64,000 nucleotides of DNA from Druceiella hillmani (GCA_039881145.1 JAYKKI010000003.1:8763501-8827500); one strand, 5' to 3'. Positions 37,370 through 49,631 are shown, counted from the stretch's first letter. Made by a program: numbers and translations. Notes: generated by a model from the sequence alone, not told the origin.

Positions 37370-39880
37370 AGATAAAGCAGCAATTAGAGTAATATAAGAA
37401 TATACGGAAACAGATCTACTAAAGTAATACATTAGAGGAATCTAAGAAAATAAACCCTAATTTTCGGATAAAGTATTAATTTACTTACAGCATTAAGTAG
37501 CAAATTAAAAACTACTTTACTATAAAACAGCCTCAGCACATATTTTAATTCGAATTATATATGAGAGATTACAGCTAAAATTACATTCAAAATAATATTT
37601 TTTATAAGCAAATTTAATTATTCTCTGCGAACTCTTTTTACTGTAAAGACGACTTATAAAACAAAACATTAGTAAAAAATGCTGCTAATTCGAACAAACA
37701 ATGCTTAACATAAATATACACAAAGAAGAATATAACTCCTATCTTATTAGGAAAATATTATATGTGATATCCTTTAGAAATGAAAGTCATTCGATACAAA
37801 TATGCAAATGATTGAAATCTTGTGAGTGATCATTGATTGAGTGATTAGTGAAAATTAAATGGTTCAAAATGACAAATATATTTCATGAGTAATTCTGGAA
37901 TAGTACAAAATCACAAATACTTATAATGTGGTTATGAAACATGAGACCGTTTATAGTTTTAGATCAGAAATGATCAGATTAAATTTTACCTTTTTGTATT
38001 GATATTTTGAACTAAGATTATGGTCTTACAGAATGGGACTTTAATTTTTTTACCTCTATTACCATATTTTATTACATTATTTTTTTCGTTTATCTCCAAG
38101 AATGTTTTCGTTGTCAATCAAAAGCAAAGATTAAACTAACATTCTATTTCTTGAATATCCCTTAAAATGCATAAATAATGTTTTTTTAAATACAGTAACT
38201 ATATTAAAGTAGTAGCTAAAAATATTTCACGTAACTCAGTTACAGCGAGTCTGTGCGATTATCGATGAAATTTCTCCCCTAACTTTTTTAAATGTTTTAA
38301 TTGTAAAGTAGGATTTGAAATTGAAAATGGTATGTTACTTATACCGAGCGAAATATGTAATAACAAATGACAATTTGTGTTCATTCCGCTTAATTTTTCC
38401 CGACGTGTGTTCAATATGTTTCCGATTATTATTTTATTTTACCTAATGGAATATTGTTTTTAATTCCCAGTTTCAGTTCTGATTAAAAAAAATAGACTGT
38501 ACAGATATAATCTTCATTGTCAAAAGGAATAATTTATATAATAAAAGATGGAATTGTGTGATAATTCGCTTATATTTTCATGTACAAAATATTAAAGATA
38601 TCATGAATTATATGGCATGAAACGTATTATTCTAAGAAATAAAGTGTTTCTGGTCTTCCAAAATAACTTAAACGGTTATTTCATTTTAGGTACTATTCAA
38701 AATGAAGTTAGATATTGTCAGAATATTTTTTTTTTCATTATCGTCTGAGTTGAGTGTAACAACGCCATTTTACCTGACTCACACCATTGATTAAAATAAT
38801 TTATAACAAATATAACTTTTTGAATTCTGTGTTCGGTTTTACTTTTCATTTTTAAACTGTTAAAGTATACTTAAGATACTACAAATTCTAACGTTTATGT
38901 TTTTCTCCGATACGATCATTTAAATTTTTACGTTTTTCAGGACTTTTGTAACTGAGTTAATACGCTTTCATATCTAAAAAAATCTCATAATATGCTCATA
39001 TGAATAGCAATGTTTATTTTTAGGTCAAAATTATAATTTTTGTTGTATATTAATCAGAAAAAAAATATAAATTAGTTAGCGCCACATATGGTTTGATGTA
39101 ATCGTGCTTAAACCGTATTTCTATAGATAAATGGATATAATTGGACTGTCCATTTTAAACAGTTCGTGATGATAAGAAAATTTTACAATACCTAAATATT
39201 AACAATATTTTTATAAGCGTTATGTTTAGGATAAGAATTTACTATTCATTACAAACCCTAGAAAAAAGTATGTTAAAATTAAATATAACCCACAATATTA
39301 ATTGGTATCAAGTAAGGTTAAAAGTACAATGGCTAAAATATATACCAAAAATATACGTGTGATCGTTAAGCTCATGCATTCATATAAATTGTTGTAAGTG
39401 AGCGTGATATTTTTTGTAATAGTAATGCGTGGCTTTGTATTTTTAAATGTTAATATATTTTAATGAAAATCACCGGTTTGTTAAATGGGACATTATAATA
39501 TTTAATTTTACAACACTTATAAATTTTATATTATGGTGCACATGTAGCGTAGAAACCAAAATAAATTATGTTGTTTTCAGATTCTTCGTTTCAAAGTAAT
39601 AAATTCTTTGTTTGTAGAAATATTATTTTCGCTTATAGGTGACATTACCTTCTGGACCCTTCTAATTTAAGTGAAGAAATGATATCAATTAGGAATACAA
39701 AAAATACAACAAACAGAACCTCGCTGTCAATCCACAGAGTTCTAAAATATAAGGGAAGAAACGCAACAAAACATATTTTTGATACTTATATGTCATTTAT
39801 ACCCAGGAGATTTTGTGTTTGAATGAAACACTAGTATAAAATTTCCAATTTATAAGAAAGGAAATGTGATACATAAAAAT
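37370..39880 (+). repeat. Long dispersed repeat, copy 2 of 2
   Basis: Homologous to 24,720-26,690 in the same orientation (blocks listed there), with extra insertions that make it ~0.5 kb longer. No open frame of useful length remains. Confidence 0.5.
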
Positions 39881-39927
39881 TATAAAGACATAAACTCACT
39901 ATGCATTTATTACTAAACGTTATCCAT

Positions 39928-40520
39928 AATATGTTTCATAAGATTTTTACCCGCTGTTAATGCAAGTGTAGGCGACTATTAACGTGTTTTCCTTAAAGAA
40001 TGGCGTAGAAGCGATCAAATTTTTATGACATAATTTACATTATAAAATAAAGGAAAAGACTAATATACTTTACGGTCATTTTAAAGCCAATTTTAAACTG
40101 TCTTTAAAGATTTTTTTTGCAACTTTTGATAAACGATTTAGAAAATGAAATGTGAAATTTTAAAGTGATACACGAAGAAGATTGACTTTTAAGTGGGGCT
40201 ACTGATTAAAATTATTTTATTATACATTATCTATTTGTTCTGGCTTTGACTCAGGAAAAAATTGAAAATATTTTATTTTATTTATTCAAATTTCACATTT
40301 CATTTTCTAAATCGTTTATCAAAAGTTGCAAAAAAAATCTTTAAAGACAGTTTAAAATTGGCTTTAAAATGACCGTAAAGTATATTAGTCTTTTCCTTTA
40401 TTTTATAATGTAAATTATGTCATAAAAATTTGATCGCTTCTACGCCATTCTTTAAGGAAAACACGTTAATAGTCGCCTACACTTGCATTAACAGCGGGTA
40501 AAAATCTTATGAAACATATT
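39928..40520. repeat. Perfect inverted repeat: 233-bp arms, 127-bp spacer
   Basis: The left arm 39,928-40,160 and right arm 40,288-40,520 are, base by base as far as I can read, exact reverse complements of equal length. Identity stops abruptly at both ends. No ORF lies inside. Such identity contrasts with the strongly diverged repeats nearby, so the structure is recent, gene-converted or artefactual. Confidence 0.92.
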
Positions 40521-41124
40521 TATCATTATAAATGCCGTTTTGATGACACTTCTGTCTAGAGTTCACATTTCTAGTTAATTTTACACTAGTTACTATTTCT
40601 ATCTAAGGTTATTTGGATGAAAAATCATTACATATTATTTGAAAACGGCTTTACTGGATATAAAACAAATTAGTATTTGTGTTGTTTAGAATTACTGTTG
40701 AACAGTGTACGATGTCAGACTTATAAACAGAGCATATAATAAAACATACGCATAAATAAGCAGTAACACTTTGGCACAAAACATTTATCAGATTACCATT
40801 GTACAAGTAATAGTGAAATTATAAATCCAATATCTATTTTTAATAGACATCAAATTTATAATAACTCCTTGAGATAAAAAAACTAAATCCTTCTAGCTTT
40901 ATTAAAATAAAGTCTGTAAGAATTGCACACGATAATAAAATTTGTAAAATATATGTCCAAAATGTATAATTTCGCTACTATTAGAGAGTACTATTAGTTA
41001 CAAGCGTTTTTATGTTACAAAATTGTCCCTTGCAGTATTTTACTCAACTAAAGCACCGACTAAATGGCGAAAACTTTGGGATTAACTTTAATAAATTTTA
41101 ATAAATAATTTTTTGCAAAAAAAA
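40521..41124. other. Spacer between the inverted repeat and its third copy
   Basis: AT-rich, no gene. A CAACTAAAGCACCGACTAAAT block at about 41,046 resembles one at 12,076. Confidence 0.5.
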
Positions 41125-41380
41125 TTGAATAAATAAAATAAAATATTTTCAATTTTTTCCTGAGTCAAAGCCAGAACAAATAGATAATGTATAATAAAAT
41201 AATTTTAATCAGTAGCCCCACTTAAAAGTCAATCTTCTTCGTGTATCACTTTAAAATTTCACATTTCATTTTCTAAATCGTTTATCAAAAGTTGCAAAAA
41301 AAATCTTTAAAGACAGTTTAAAATTGGCTTTAAAATGACCGTAAAGTATATTAGTCTTTTCCTTTATTTTATAATGTAAA
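41125..41380. repeat. Third copy: exact reverse complement of 40,034-40,289
   Basis: 256 bp identical by eye to the reverse complement of 40,034-40,289, that is, most of the left arm plus the whole spacer. In the order of the window the layout is arm, spacer, inverted arm, 0.6 kb, inverted spacer, truncated inverted arm. Both boundaries are sharp (GAATAAATAAAATAAA at the left, ATAATGTAAA at the right). Confidence 0.9.
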
Positions 41381-42164
41381 CTAATGACATTAGAGTTTTT
41401 AGTATTATGTATTAAGAAATGAATTAATGTGATTTGTCAGTGTAAAATAACTCAAATTTTGTATCCAACTTGTCAAATATTCTTGGTAGTAACACGACAT
41501 CTAATTATATAATATATAACTGATATATTTAAAGGTAAATTCAAGAGATATTGCCCCTTACTAACTCTTAATTCATGGCTGGTACATTAATTTGAAGTGA
41601 ATAACTCTGACAAAACATATTTTGGGGTTATCCACTTCGAGTCACTATTTACTGAGCGAAATCCAATAGAACCTGTTCTAACTGAGTAAAGCAAATCATG
41701 CCAATGTATCTTTGAATAAGATATAAGAATACGACAATAATTAAATATTTTAATAAATGATTTTTCACAATTATTAAAAAATGTTTTAATTTCAGCAAAT
41801 TATATCAGTTATAAAATCCGCAGTATGTCATACAGATTTTATACTTGCATCCAAGATGAAAATGCTCATAAAAATGTTATTAATTGCGTTAAATGATAAA
41901 GTATTAATGCATTATCATAATAAAGAAAATATTTTGTATTAACCTCGAAAGAACTATGAATTAACATAATGAGATATATTTTGAAAGTCCGAAAAAATTA
42001 CTATAATTATAAATATTGATTAAAATTTAATTTATTACCGATATAACTTTTCTGTTTGATTGTCTTTTTGAAATTTTAAAAATTACTCCGAAAACACAGG
42101 CGAGTTACTGAATCGAGCATATTGTTTTGAAAGCGTTTTTAATTCTAAATAATACAAAATATTT
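41381..42164. other. AT-rich stretch, no gene seen
   Basis: No ORF, RNA gene or clear repeat, apart from TAACACGACATCTAATTATAT near 41,490, which resembles 12,508-12,530. Confidence 0.5.
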
Positions 42165-42594
42165 TGATTATTATATTTATTTATTTATTTATCACCTATG
42201 GAGAAAAAACAGGTACAAGTCATAGTGAAATACAAAATAAGTGTTTTTTGACAATAAGGTTAACTTATATCCTTACATTCCACATGAAAGTAATATTCTA
42301 CATACATATATCCTCAGTCTTTTCTAGATATTTCCATGATACATTAAATATTCAGAAATTTTATAAAATATCAAATTAAATTTTAATAAAGTAATATTGT
42401 TAACAATCAAGCAATAACTATTGAAATTATTGAAATCAGCCTTTCATTTAAAGTTCACTGTAACAGTTATCAATAACAGAATTAATAGTAATCACTATCC
42501 CACTTATAATAATATCGATTAAATAAAAAGAAAAAAAACAGAATATCACGTCGATTTTAATAAATGAAAATGTAATGTCAATGCTTTCAAAGGA

Positions 42595-44304
42595 CTAATG
42601 GTTGTATAGTATCCGTTTAACTGACTGTTTGTATTGAAGTACTGAGCTGGCAAATATATCTAGAGAATAAAAATTTAAGTCGCAATCATCACAAAGCCTG
42701 CGTAGTGGTACACGAGCACCAGCATTTGTGCGAGCGGTAGGTAGATGGAACAGTGCGATGCTACGGGTCGCTCTCCCTGGCACACGAAACTGCAACTGAT
42801 TCACTATATCGGCGCAATCATAACGACTATGGCAAATATTATAAAGTACAATTGCTCCGAGTTCTATACGCCTTTCGTGGAGAGTACAGTATTTGAATGT
42901 ATACAATGCATTATAATAGTCTATTTTGGGTGTATTGAAGCGATATTGCAATGTACGTATAAATCGTTTTTGCACTATTTCGATCATATCAGAATATGTA
43001 AGATAGTAAGGATTCCAGACGGCAACAGCATATTCAAGTTGAGATCGCACATGACTTGTGTAGAGGATACGATACGTTCTCATTTGCTTAAAGTGTTTGG
43101 TAGTTCGTAAGACAAAGCCTAGTAAAGCATAAGCTCGCGATGTGATCTGCTTTACGTGAACATCGAAATGTAGCTTTTGATCAAACATTACACCAAGGTC
43201 ACGTATGCAATTAACAGATTCCAAAGAATGTCCACCTATGTCATAGATATGAAAATAGATTGTCTTATTTTTAGAAAAGGTGATCGATTTACACTTACTG
43301 TGACTTAATTGTATCTTGTTTATTCTGCAATACGCATCTAGTCTTTTAAGATCTTCTTGTAACTTCGAATGATCAGAAGAATCTCTTATTTTGGAGAAAA
43401 TATTTAGGTCGTCAGCATATAACATAAACTTGCTGTGTTTAAAACAATGGCTGATGTCATTTATAAAGATGATAAACAAAAAGGGACCCAAAATGGAACC
43501 TTGAGGTACCCATGAAGTCACGGGAACATGAGGTGATATAAAACCGTTAATTTTTACTGCTTGTTGCCTGTTGCTGAGATAAGAGACGAACCAACGAAGT
43601 AAATTGCCCTTTATATCGTTAAAAGATAATTTTTTCAGCAAGATGAGATGATCAACCTTGTCGAAAGCTTTTTTAAAATCTGTGTAGATGGAATCAACCT
43701 GTGTCCTGCAATCCATAGATTTAAAGAGATATTGCGTGTACAATAACAGGTTGGTTAATGTTGACCGGTTCCGTACGAATCCATGCTGCTTCTCAATAAT
43801 ATGCCGATGCAATGTCGGATAAATCCTATTGTGAACCACTTTTTCAAATACCTTAGACACTGCTGACAAAATGGATATAGGCCGATAATTTTCGACAGAT
43901 TGTTTACTCCCAGATTTATATACTGGTATTATATGTGCATCTTTCCAGCACTCGGGAAACGTACCCTGCGCGATACACATGTTAAATATTATAGTGAGTG
44001 GAGCAGAAGTCGTATCGTGTGTGTTTTTAAGAAATATAGGTTCCATGTTGTCTGGACCTGCTCCCTTATTGGAATTGATTTTCTTGAGGGAATTAGTTAT
44101 TTCAACTCTTTGGAAGCGGATGGAGGTGATATTAATATCCATCTGAAGTGCTAGATTGTGATGAGGAGGTAGGTTTTGTTCGAAGGATTCACAAATATTA
44201 TTTGGATCTAGAGGTGGGTTCCGTTCAAAGGTAGATTTGAAGAACTCAGAAACCATTTGGAATATCATTTGAATGTCATTCGATTCATAACCTTCGAAAT
44301 TCAT
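42595..44304 (-). pseudogene. LINE ORF2 part 3: reverse transcriptase domain
   Basis: The 569-codon frame is an RNA-directed DNA polymerase of the non-LTR type. Motifs in order: KGAGPDN (80-86), NYRPISIL (139-146), HGFVRNRST (174-182), motif A TDFKKAFDKVDH (208-219, catalytic Asp 209), VPQGSILGP (266-274), and motif C YADD (296-299). The C-terminal ~200 residues have the usual thumb/connector features. The residue before VPQGS is Trp where Gly is the norm in this family, a one-base change that would probably harm activity. It follows an in-frame stop (44,314) and an upstream frameshift, so this copy is presumably dead, although the polymerase frame itself is intact. Confidence 0.9.
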
Positions 44305-44313
44305 CGACGATGG

Positions 44314-44943
44314 TTATCCTTCTGACTTCTTTAGTGATGACACGTATGACCAGAAACCTTTTACGTTGTTATTAATAAGTTTCTCAGTATTGTGGACGTA
44401 GTCACGAAAACAAGACCGGGATATTTTCTTAAATTGACTTCTTAATTTAGAGAAATTTAAGTAATCGGAGAAATTACAGTATAATTTCCATTTTACCCAG
44501 AATTTTTCTTTACGTTTACTTACCTGTATCAATTTAGGAGTGTACCAAGTTGGATGTTTCCTGGATTTTTGTGGTTTCTTTGTAACTAATTTATTGATAA
44601 TTTCAAAAATAATAGTATAAAATCTACCCACAGCGCAGGTAGCTGAAAGCTGGTGCAACTCCTTTTCCCAGTTTATGGATTCTAGCGCTTTATTGATTGC
44701 AGTATAGTCGCACTTGCGGAAATTGTATTTTGAGTTGTCAGCTTTTTTCATCGCGACCTCTGGACAGCAATCAATCAATGTGAGGAGGAAAGTAGGATGA
44801 TGGCGATCCTCACGAAGTAATTTTTCCGCAGAAGAGAGTTTACATTTACAATTACTTAGTACGAGATCGAGAGTCCTGTTATTACAATTTTTAAGGTAAT
44901 TAAGCTGTTGCAATTTCATGAACATGAGGATCAGAGCTGTCAT
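44314..44943 (-). pseudogene. LINE ORF2 part 2: endonuclease C-terminus and linker
   Basis: The 209-codon frame holds RTLDLVLSN (23-31) and the DRHHP motif (46-50), which form the C-terminal end of LINE endonuclease domains. A basic linker follows (KKPQKSRKHPTWYTP, then KRKEKFWVKWK). It ends in a TAA at 44,314-44,316. The next segment (from 44,304) is in the same frame, so one nonsense codon separates endonuclease and reverse transcriptase. The Met given here is an artefact of the upstream frameshift and not a real start. Confidence 0.85.
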
Positions 44944-45445
44944 TTATGATGCCATAGGGACAATTTTCCATAAACTGATAATTTTGGGTTGGAATATTGT
45001 AATCACCAACAATTAATATGTGGTTACTAAAATTATCAGTATATAAATTTTGTAAATTGCAGAAATGTTTTTTATAGATATTTTGTGGAATATAAACAGC
45101 ACATAATATAAGGGAAAAATTCTTCAATCGCAAAGAAATAAATAGTTCCTCCAAATCCTCGTTTTCCCATTGATGGCAACGCTTTGCAATAAGCTTTGTC
45201 ATAACCGCAACAACAATTCCACCTCCATACGATTTAATGCTACTGGATAGATTTCGATCACGTCGAAACACCGTGTATCGGTCGTCTATGAACTCGGTGT
45301 CAAATATGTTTTGGTGAAGCCAAGTTTCGACAAGTACGATTACGTCGTAGTCATTTGTTCGAATATTCATGCGCAGTTCATTAGTCTTGGTTTTAATTCC
45401 GCCACAATTTTGATAATAAACTGATAATTTTGCTAGTTCGTTCAT
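44900..45445 (-). pseudogene. LINE ORF2 part 1: endonuclease domain
   Basis: The 181-codon frame encodes the N-terminal endonuclease of a LINE, the enzyme that nicks target DNA to prime reverse transcription. Visible family motifs: YQNCGG (11-16, the metal-binding Asn region), VETWLHQ (39-45, the catalytic Glu), YGGG (73-76), AVYIP (116-120) and GDYN (147-150, catalytic Asp/Asn). The start is chosen because the domain begins only a few residues after this Met, as in related elements. The frame breaks at about 44,900-44,940, and the rest of the domain continues in another minus-strand frame. The overlap of the two frames shows a frameshift, not a second gene. Confidence 0.85.
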
Positions 45446-45470
45446 ATTTTACAAATTAATGGTTAGTTTA

Positions 45471-45804
45471 ACTTAGAATAAATGAAATAAAATACAATAA
45501 AATACAAGATAGCTGAAACCTATCCAGCAGACAATTACAATACAAACATAATACTAACAAATCGACAAAGAAACTATACAGGAGTTGTATTATAGGAGGA
45601 GTATTATGATAATACAATGGATACAAAGAATTAATCAATTACTCTTGTGTACATTATATTATTATTTTTGATATTTTTGTATGAACTTTTCAATATATTC
45701 AGTGCAAGATTTGAAACAAATAGTTTGTAAAATTTAATAAACTAACTCTTGCCCACTTTACCTAATTCTTTATTGCTATCGGCATTAGCTTTATTTAGTT
45801 ATTT
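45471..45804. other. AT-rich stretch upstream of the LINE, no gene seen
   Basis: This may contain the LINE 5' leader. No ORF1-like frame is visible on the minus strand. Confidence 0.45.
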
Positions 45805-46805
45805 TCGGGTATTACCTTCTCTTGAGATCGCCTTACTCAGACGATTCCGCATTGTAACGCACTATCTAGAAAATCCCTTTTCCTAGGAAATCCCATGCAA
45901 AATTTAAATAAGATATTCACAAAATACTGCAAATTTTGAAAACATGGATTTATAATCACCGCATACAATGCCCTAAAATATCCCAAACGCTTTCCAGTGG
46001 GTTCCGGTAGTATATTTTTAATAATATTTAAATATATAATATAATTATGCATTAGTACATTGCGGTCCCCTACATGTTGAGTTGACGAGTCATGGAACTT
46101 TATCCATTTAGAATTTAGTAGTCAACCCACCAAGTAGAATGGCAACTACACATGGATGGAAGACCACGATAGAGAACACTGCGGAAATGCAATGAACACC
46201 AAGACCGCGGTTTAATAATAAATCGCTAATGGTATGGGGTTCATATTAAAATTTGGACCATGACATTGGCTAAGACAGTACTTGCTATTGAATATATTTG
46301 GCCTTAATTTTGTAGAAATTCATTATTCACAATTAAATGAAACAACGTGATGTAGTATTAATTCTATTTCACTCACCTGAAGATGTCGTAATACAACGAA
46401 TCCTAGGTCGTGGTAAAGAACTTAAAGAAAGTAGAAGTAATACTACATCACGTAGTTTCATTTAATTGTGAACAATACTTGCTACCAACTTAACAATACT
46501 TATCACTGTACACGAAATATAAATATATATTTATCTCAGGATAAGAAGGGCAATGTCGTATATTTTCACATTGTACTACATATTTATCCTACTAAACTGG
46601 CTAAACACTATTAGGATTCGTTTTCCTCAAGGCGATAATAAATTCCAATTAACAAAACCTTCATCTTTCTCTATTTTTGGGGTCCTTGAATTTAAAAGTT
46701 AAAGGCTATGAATAAATATTTTATTTGTGTGACTATCATTGTAATGAAATTTTGAAACCTAAAACAGAAATACGATTTGTCAGGGATCGTTTTGGAGCCA
46801 TTGTA
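45805..46805 (+). repeat. Dispersed ~1-kb repeat, copy 2 of 2, interrupted by a MITE
   Basis: Homologous to 16,205-17,090 in the same orientation. Here GTAGAAATTCATT and the ACTTAACAATAC block are separated by the 155-bp MITE at 46,322-46,476; the other copy has TTAGAATTATTACGGACTTAACAATGC at that point without the insert. The minus strand keeps a short peptide (TMRNRLSKAISRE) related to that in copy 1. Confidence 0.5.
46322..46476. mobile_element. MITE, 155 bp, 39-bp terminal inverted repeats
   Basis: The termini 46,322-46,360 and 46,438-46,476 are inverted repeats with two mismatches in 39 bp (ATTrTTCACAATTAAATGAAAC...). The interior keeps only the right half of the longer relative at 47,444-47,672 (CACCTGAAGATGTcGTAATACAACGAA.CCTAGGTCGT), so this is an internally deleted derivative. 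It encodes nothing. Confidence 0.85.
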
Positions 46806-47443
46806 TATGTAGTCCCATAATTTTTTTTCGTTAAATTAGGAAATTTGAAAGAATTAATCTTTCAATTAAGGTCACTAATGTTCAAAACCACCTTGGATAG
46901 CTTTGCATATTTATTACCATCAATAATGACGCAGAAAGGGTAATACCTCTACTAAGGATAACTTTTTAAATACAAACAGTAAACAAAACTGTCCACTGCT
47001 AGATTTCTCCTATTGTGATGATTTATTATTTGCCCATGGTTGTATTCATTTCTATTTAATTTCGTCTTGCTAATCAAGAATGTAAAATTTGATAAAAAAT
47101 TCTTAACCATTTCAGTAATCACGTAAAATTCAATTCGGCATTCAATATTATGTTTCTTCTTTGGTAATAGAGAATTTTAATATACTTGCCAAATATTTCA
47201 GTAATAATTACTATTGTTTTTCAACAAGATTCATGAAAAAATATGACAAAAAGTAGTATGTATATATGAAATTTCACTTAAGAAAACAAGGTGAATATAT
47301 AAAACTTGATATAAACAGTATAACTTTTTTGATCCCCGAAGTACACTTTCCGCGATAAGATAATTTACTGTCATCATTCATTTAACTTCAAAAAGTTTTC
47401 GTGAAATAAAATATATTCAGAGCGACTTTATTGATATTTAACT
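46806..47443. other. AT-rich stretch, no gene seen
   Basis: Nothing supported between the two MITE copies. Confidence 0.5.
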
Positions 47444-47672
47444 ATTTCACAATTAAGTGAAACTACATGATGCACTATTATTTTTACTTTCTTCAAGCTC
47501 TTTGCCACGACCTAAGTTTCTTTGTATTACATCTTCACGTGACCTATTATCTTTGCTAATAGCTCACCTGAAGATGTTGTAATACAACGAAACCTAGGTC
47601 GTAGTAAAGAAATTAAAGAAAGTAAAAATAATACTAAGTATGACACGTAGTTTCATTTATTTTTTGAATAAT
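47444..47672. mobile_element. Foldback MITE, 229 bp, ~95-100-bp arms
   Basis: The left arm (47,444 to about 47,541) and right arm (about 47,573-47,672) are inverted copies along their full length at roughly 85% identity. Both include the ACTTTCTTnAAn, ACGACCTAgGTTTCgTTGTATTACA and CATCTTCAsGTGA blocks. A ~30-bp unpaired centre separates them. It is the long form of the element at 46,322-46,476. A truncated third copy lies at 13,837. Confidence 0.85.
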
Positions 47673-49060
47673 GAATTTTTATTTTCGGTTGTTCTCCTTT
47701 TCCTCTTTTTTTATTATCACTGATACTGTTTATCTGAATCAATAGCGCAAGATTTAACAAAATTTTTTCATATTTATAGTATTAGAAAATAATAGAGAGA
47801 TCACATGACATTAAAAATTATCACGGCTTTTTTTTACACGTAACTACTACTCAAAACAATTATTCGACCCTAATATTGAACGATTCTTTTAAATTTCACA
47901 GCCTCGAGATTCTGGGTTTGTCTGATCATTGACCCAATTTTATTTTCCTTTGTATAAAAAATTTAAATAGACCATACTATGTTATGACTTTTCATAATTT
48001 TAAGAATATCCAGCACCTTGTTTTTTTCAAAACGCCACGTTTTCAATTTCTTACTTTGCTTGTTCACGACATGTTTCGCTTGTTCACGGCTTGTTCACGG
48101 CATTTTAATGGATCTATGCACGTCTGCCTTTATTATTTAATATATATTCTCATCCCACAGCACATAACTCGATATCGTACAGGAGAACAAAGAATACAAT
48201 GCATCATACTAGTAGCACTCGGATTGGAATCTTTCGATGCGGTTGCATTTTGTTGTTATTTTCATGTATGGGTTTCTTGTTTGTCCTATGCTGTATTTAA
48301 GAACTAAACTCTATATTATTAACATATAGTTTATTAATTTGCTTTTGAAAATAATAAATAACTGACATTCACTAAAGGTGAAAAATTATTTTTGGTACTG
48401 TTTCAGAGTATTACATATTGGTACTTGAGAAATGAAAATTTCTTTTACAAAATTGTCTGAGCCTGTTAAAATTTTAAACACTATTATTTTTAACTTAAAT
48501 GTAAATTGTAACTTAATATGAAACAAGAAATTTGAACGTCATTATCACTGAAATGCAATTTTTGCAGTTTGCAATATAATGATCATATTCAAGAATTAAC
48601 GCTAGGCTTATTACTATAGAAAAAAAATGTGACAAAAATTAAAAAGTTGAATTTTATCCAGCAGAAATAAGTCAAAGAAGTTGGAACTGAAGTGTCTGTA
48701 TGTGGGACTTAAGGTTATACATTTACTACTTAACTAACTACTTACCATCAGATTTGGTTGAATTTCATCTATATGGCCACTTTATTCGAGGTCATTACCG
48801 GTGGATGCAGGCAAAGGTTTATATCTGTATGTTAGTGCCACATTACGACGAGGCACATTAACTACTTCACACGGAGATATGGGACGGCACGAACAAAATT
48901 ATATGCTCATCTTTGCAGCAAACAGCGCTATGTTTACTAAGATACCACGCATTCACACAACTTATATCAGTTGGTGGGTATTTTGCGGTAGCGCTATGGA
49001 GCATCCTTTCCGACGGCAGAAGGTTTCCTGTGTTCGAACATTATGATCTGCAACAATTTC
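47673..49060. other. No gene identified; one GC-richer block
   Basis: A 107-codon frame at 47,984-48,307 (plus) is hydrophobic and cysteine-rich but matches nothing I know. The block 48,780-49,050 is less AT-rich and open for 81 codons (48,801-49,046, plus), with no recognised domain. Either could be a decayed TE or an orphan exon; I cannot support a gene call. Confidence 0.4.
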
Positions 49061-49631
49061 ACAGAAAATACTCTATAGTACGTGTGCTATAGAATAATAG
49101 ATTAAAATATTTGCGTAACTTCTCTTGTAAATGTCGCTTAATTTGGAAAATCTACTTAACAGAAAAAGGTATTCTCAAAAACCTTTGGATGGGTTTTAGA
49201 TTAACAATCCGGTGAATAATTTCATTCATTATGGTTTGATTTTTTAACCTACGTCAAAGTCCTGATGATACTCTTATAGTTTTACTGCCTCATAGACTGT
49301 AACTAAATTATAAAAATATTTCAGTACAAAAGGAACTTGCCTAACAGATTTATTGTGACGAAACGTAAAGTAATATACCATTTCTTTTGGTTTCTTTTAT
49401 TGCTTCGTCGAAAATTGATTGGAATTGGATATCTATACTGTCAAATGACTCGTTACGTTACTTAATATTTTATTTTCTAAATATTAAATACCCGACGCTG
49501 TTTTTCTTAATTGAAATATCAACGCGAGTTACTATAATAAGTAATACAAAATTACACAAATATATTGAAATAAATTAATAACAAAATTCTTAACCACTAA
49601 CATATATACACACACACATATTTGTATATGA

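Larger units (their letters stand above)
42165..45470 (-). mobile_element. Non-LTR retrotransposon (LINE), Jockey/CR1-type, nearly full ORF2
   Basis: The element reads right to left. It has an apurinic-endonuclease-like domain (45,445 to about 44,800), a linker, a reverse-transcriptase domain (44,304-42,595) and a 3' untranslated region of ~0.4 kb. It ends in a GATAAATAAATAAATA-type tail on the minus strand (about 42,170-42,197), as many insect LINEs do. The region is more GC-balanced than its surroundings. No gag-like ORF1 is visible upstream of 45,445, so the copy is either 5'-truncated or from a single-ORF lineage. The 5' boundary is not determined, and clade assignment between Jockey and CR1/related groups is uncertain. 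Confidence 0.85.

Noticed and set aside
42745..44154. Plus-strand ORFs at 42,745-43,110 and 43,900-44,154
   Set aside because: Shadows of the LINE reverse transcriptase on the opposite strand.
48801..49046. 81-codon plus-strand ORF in a GC-richer block
   Set aside because: No domain recognised and no start or splice evidence, so not called a gene; kept as an unexplained block.
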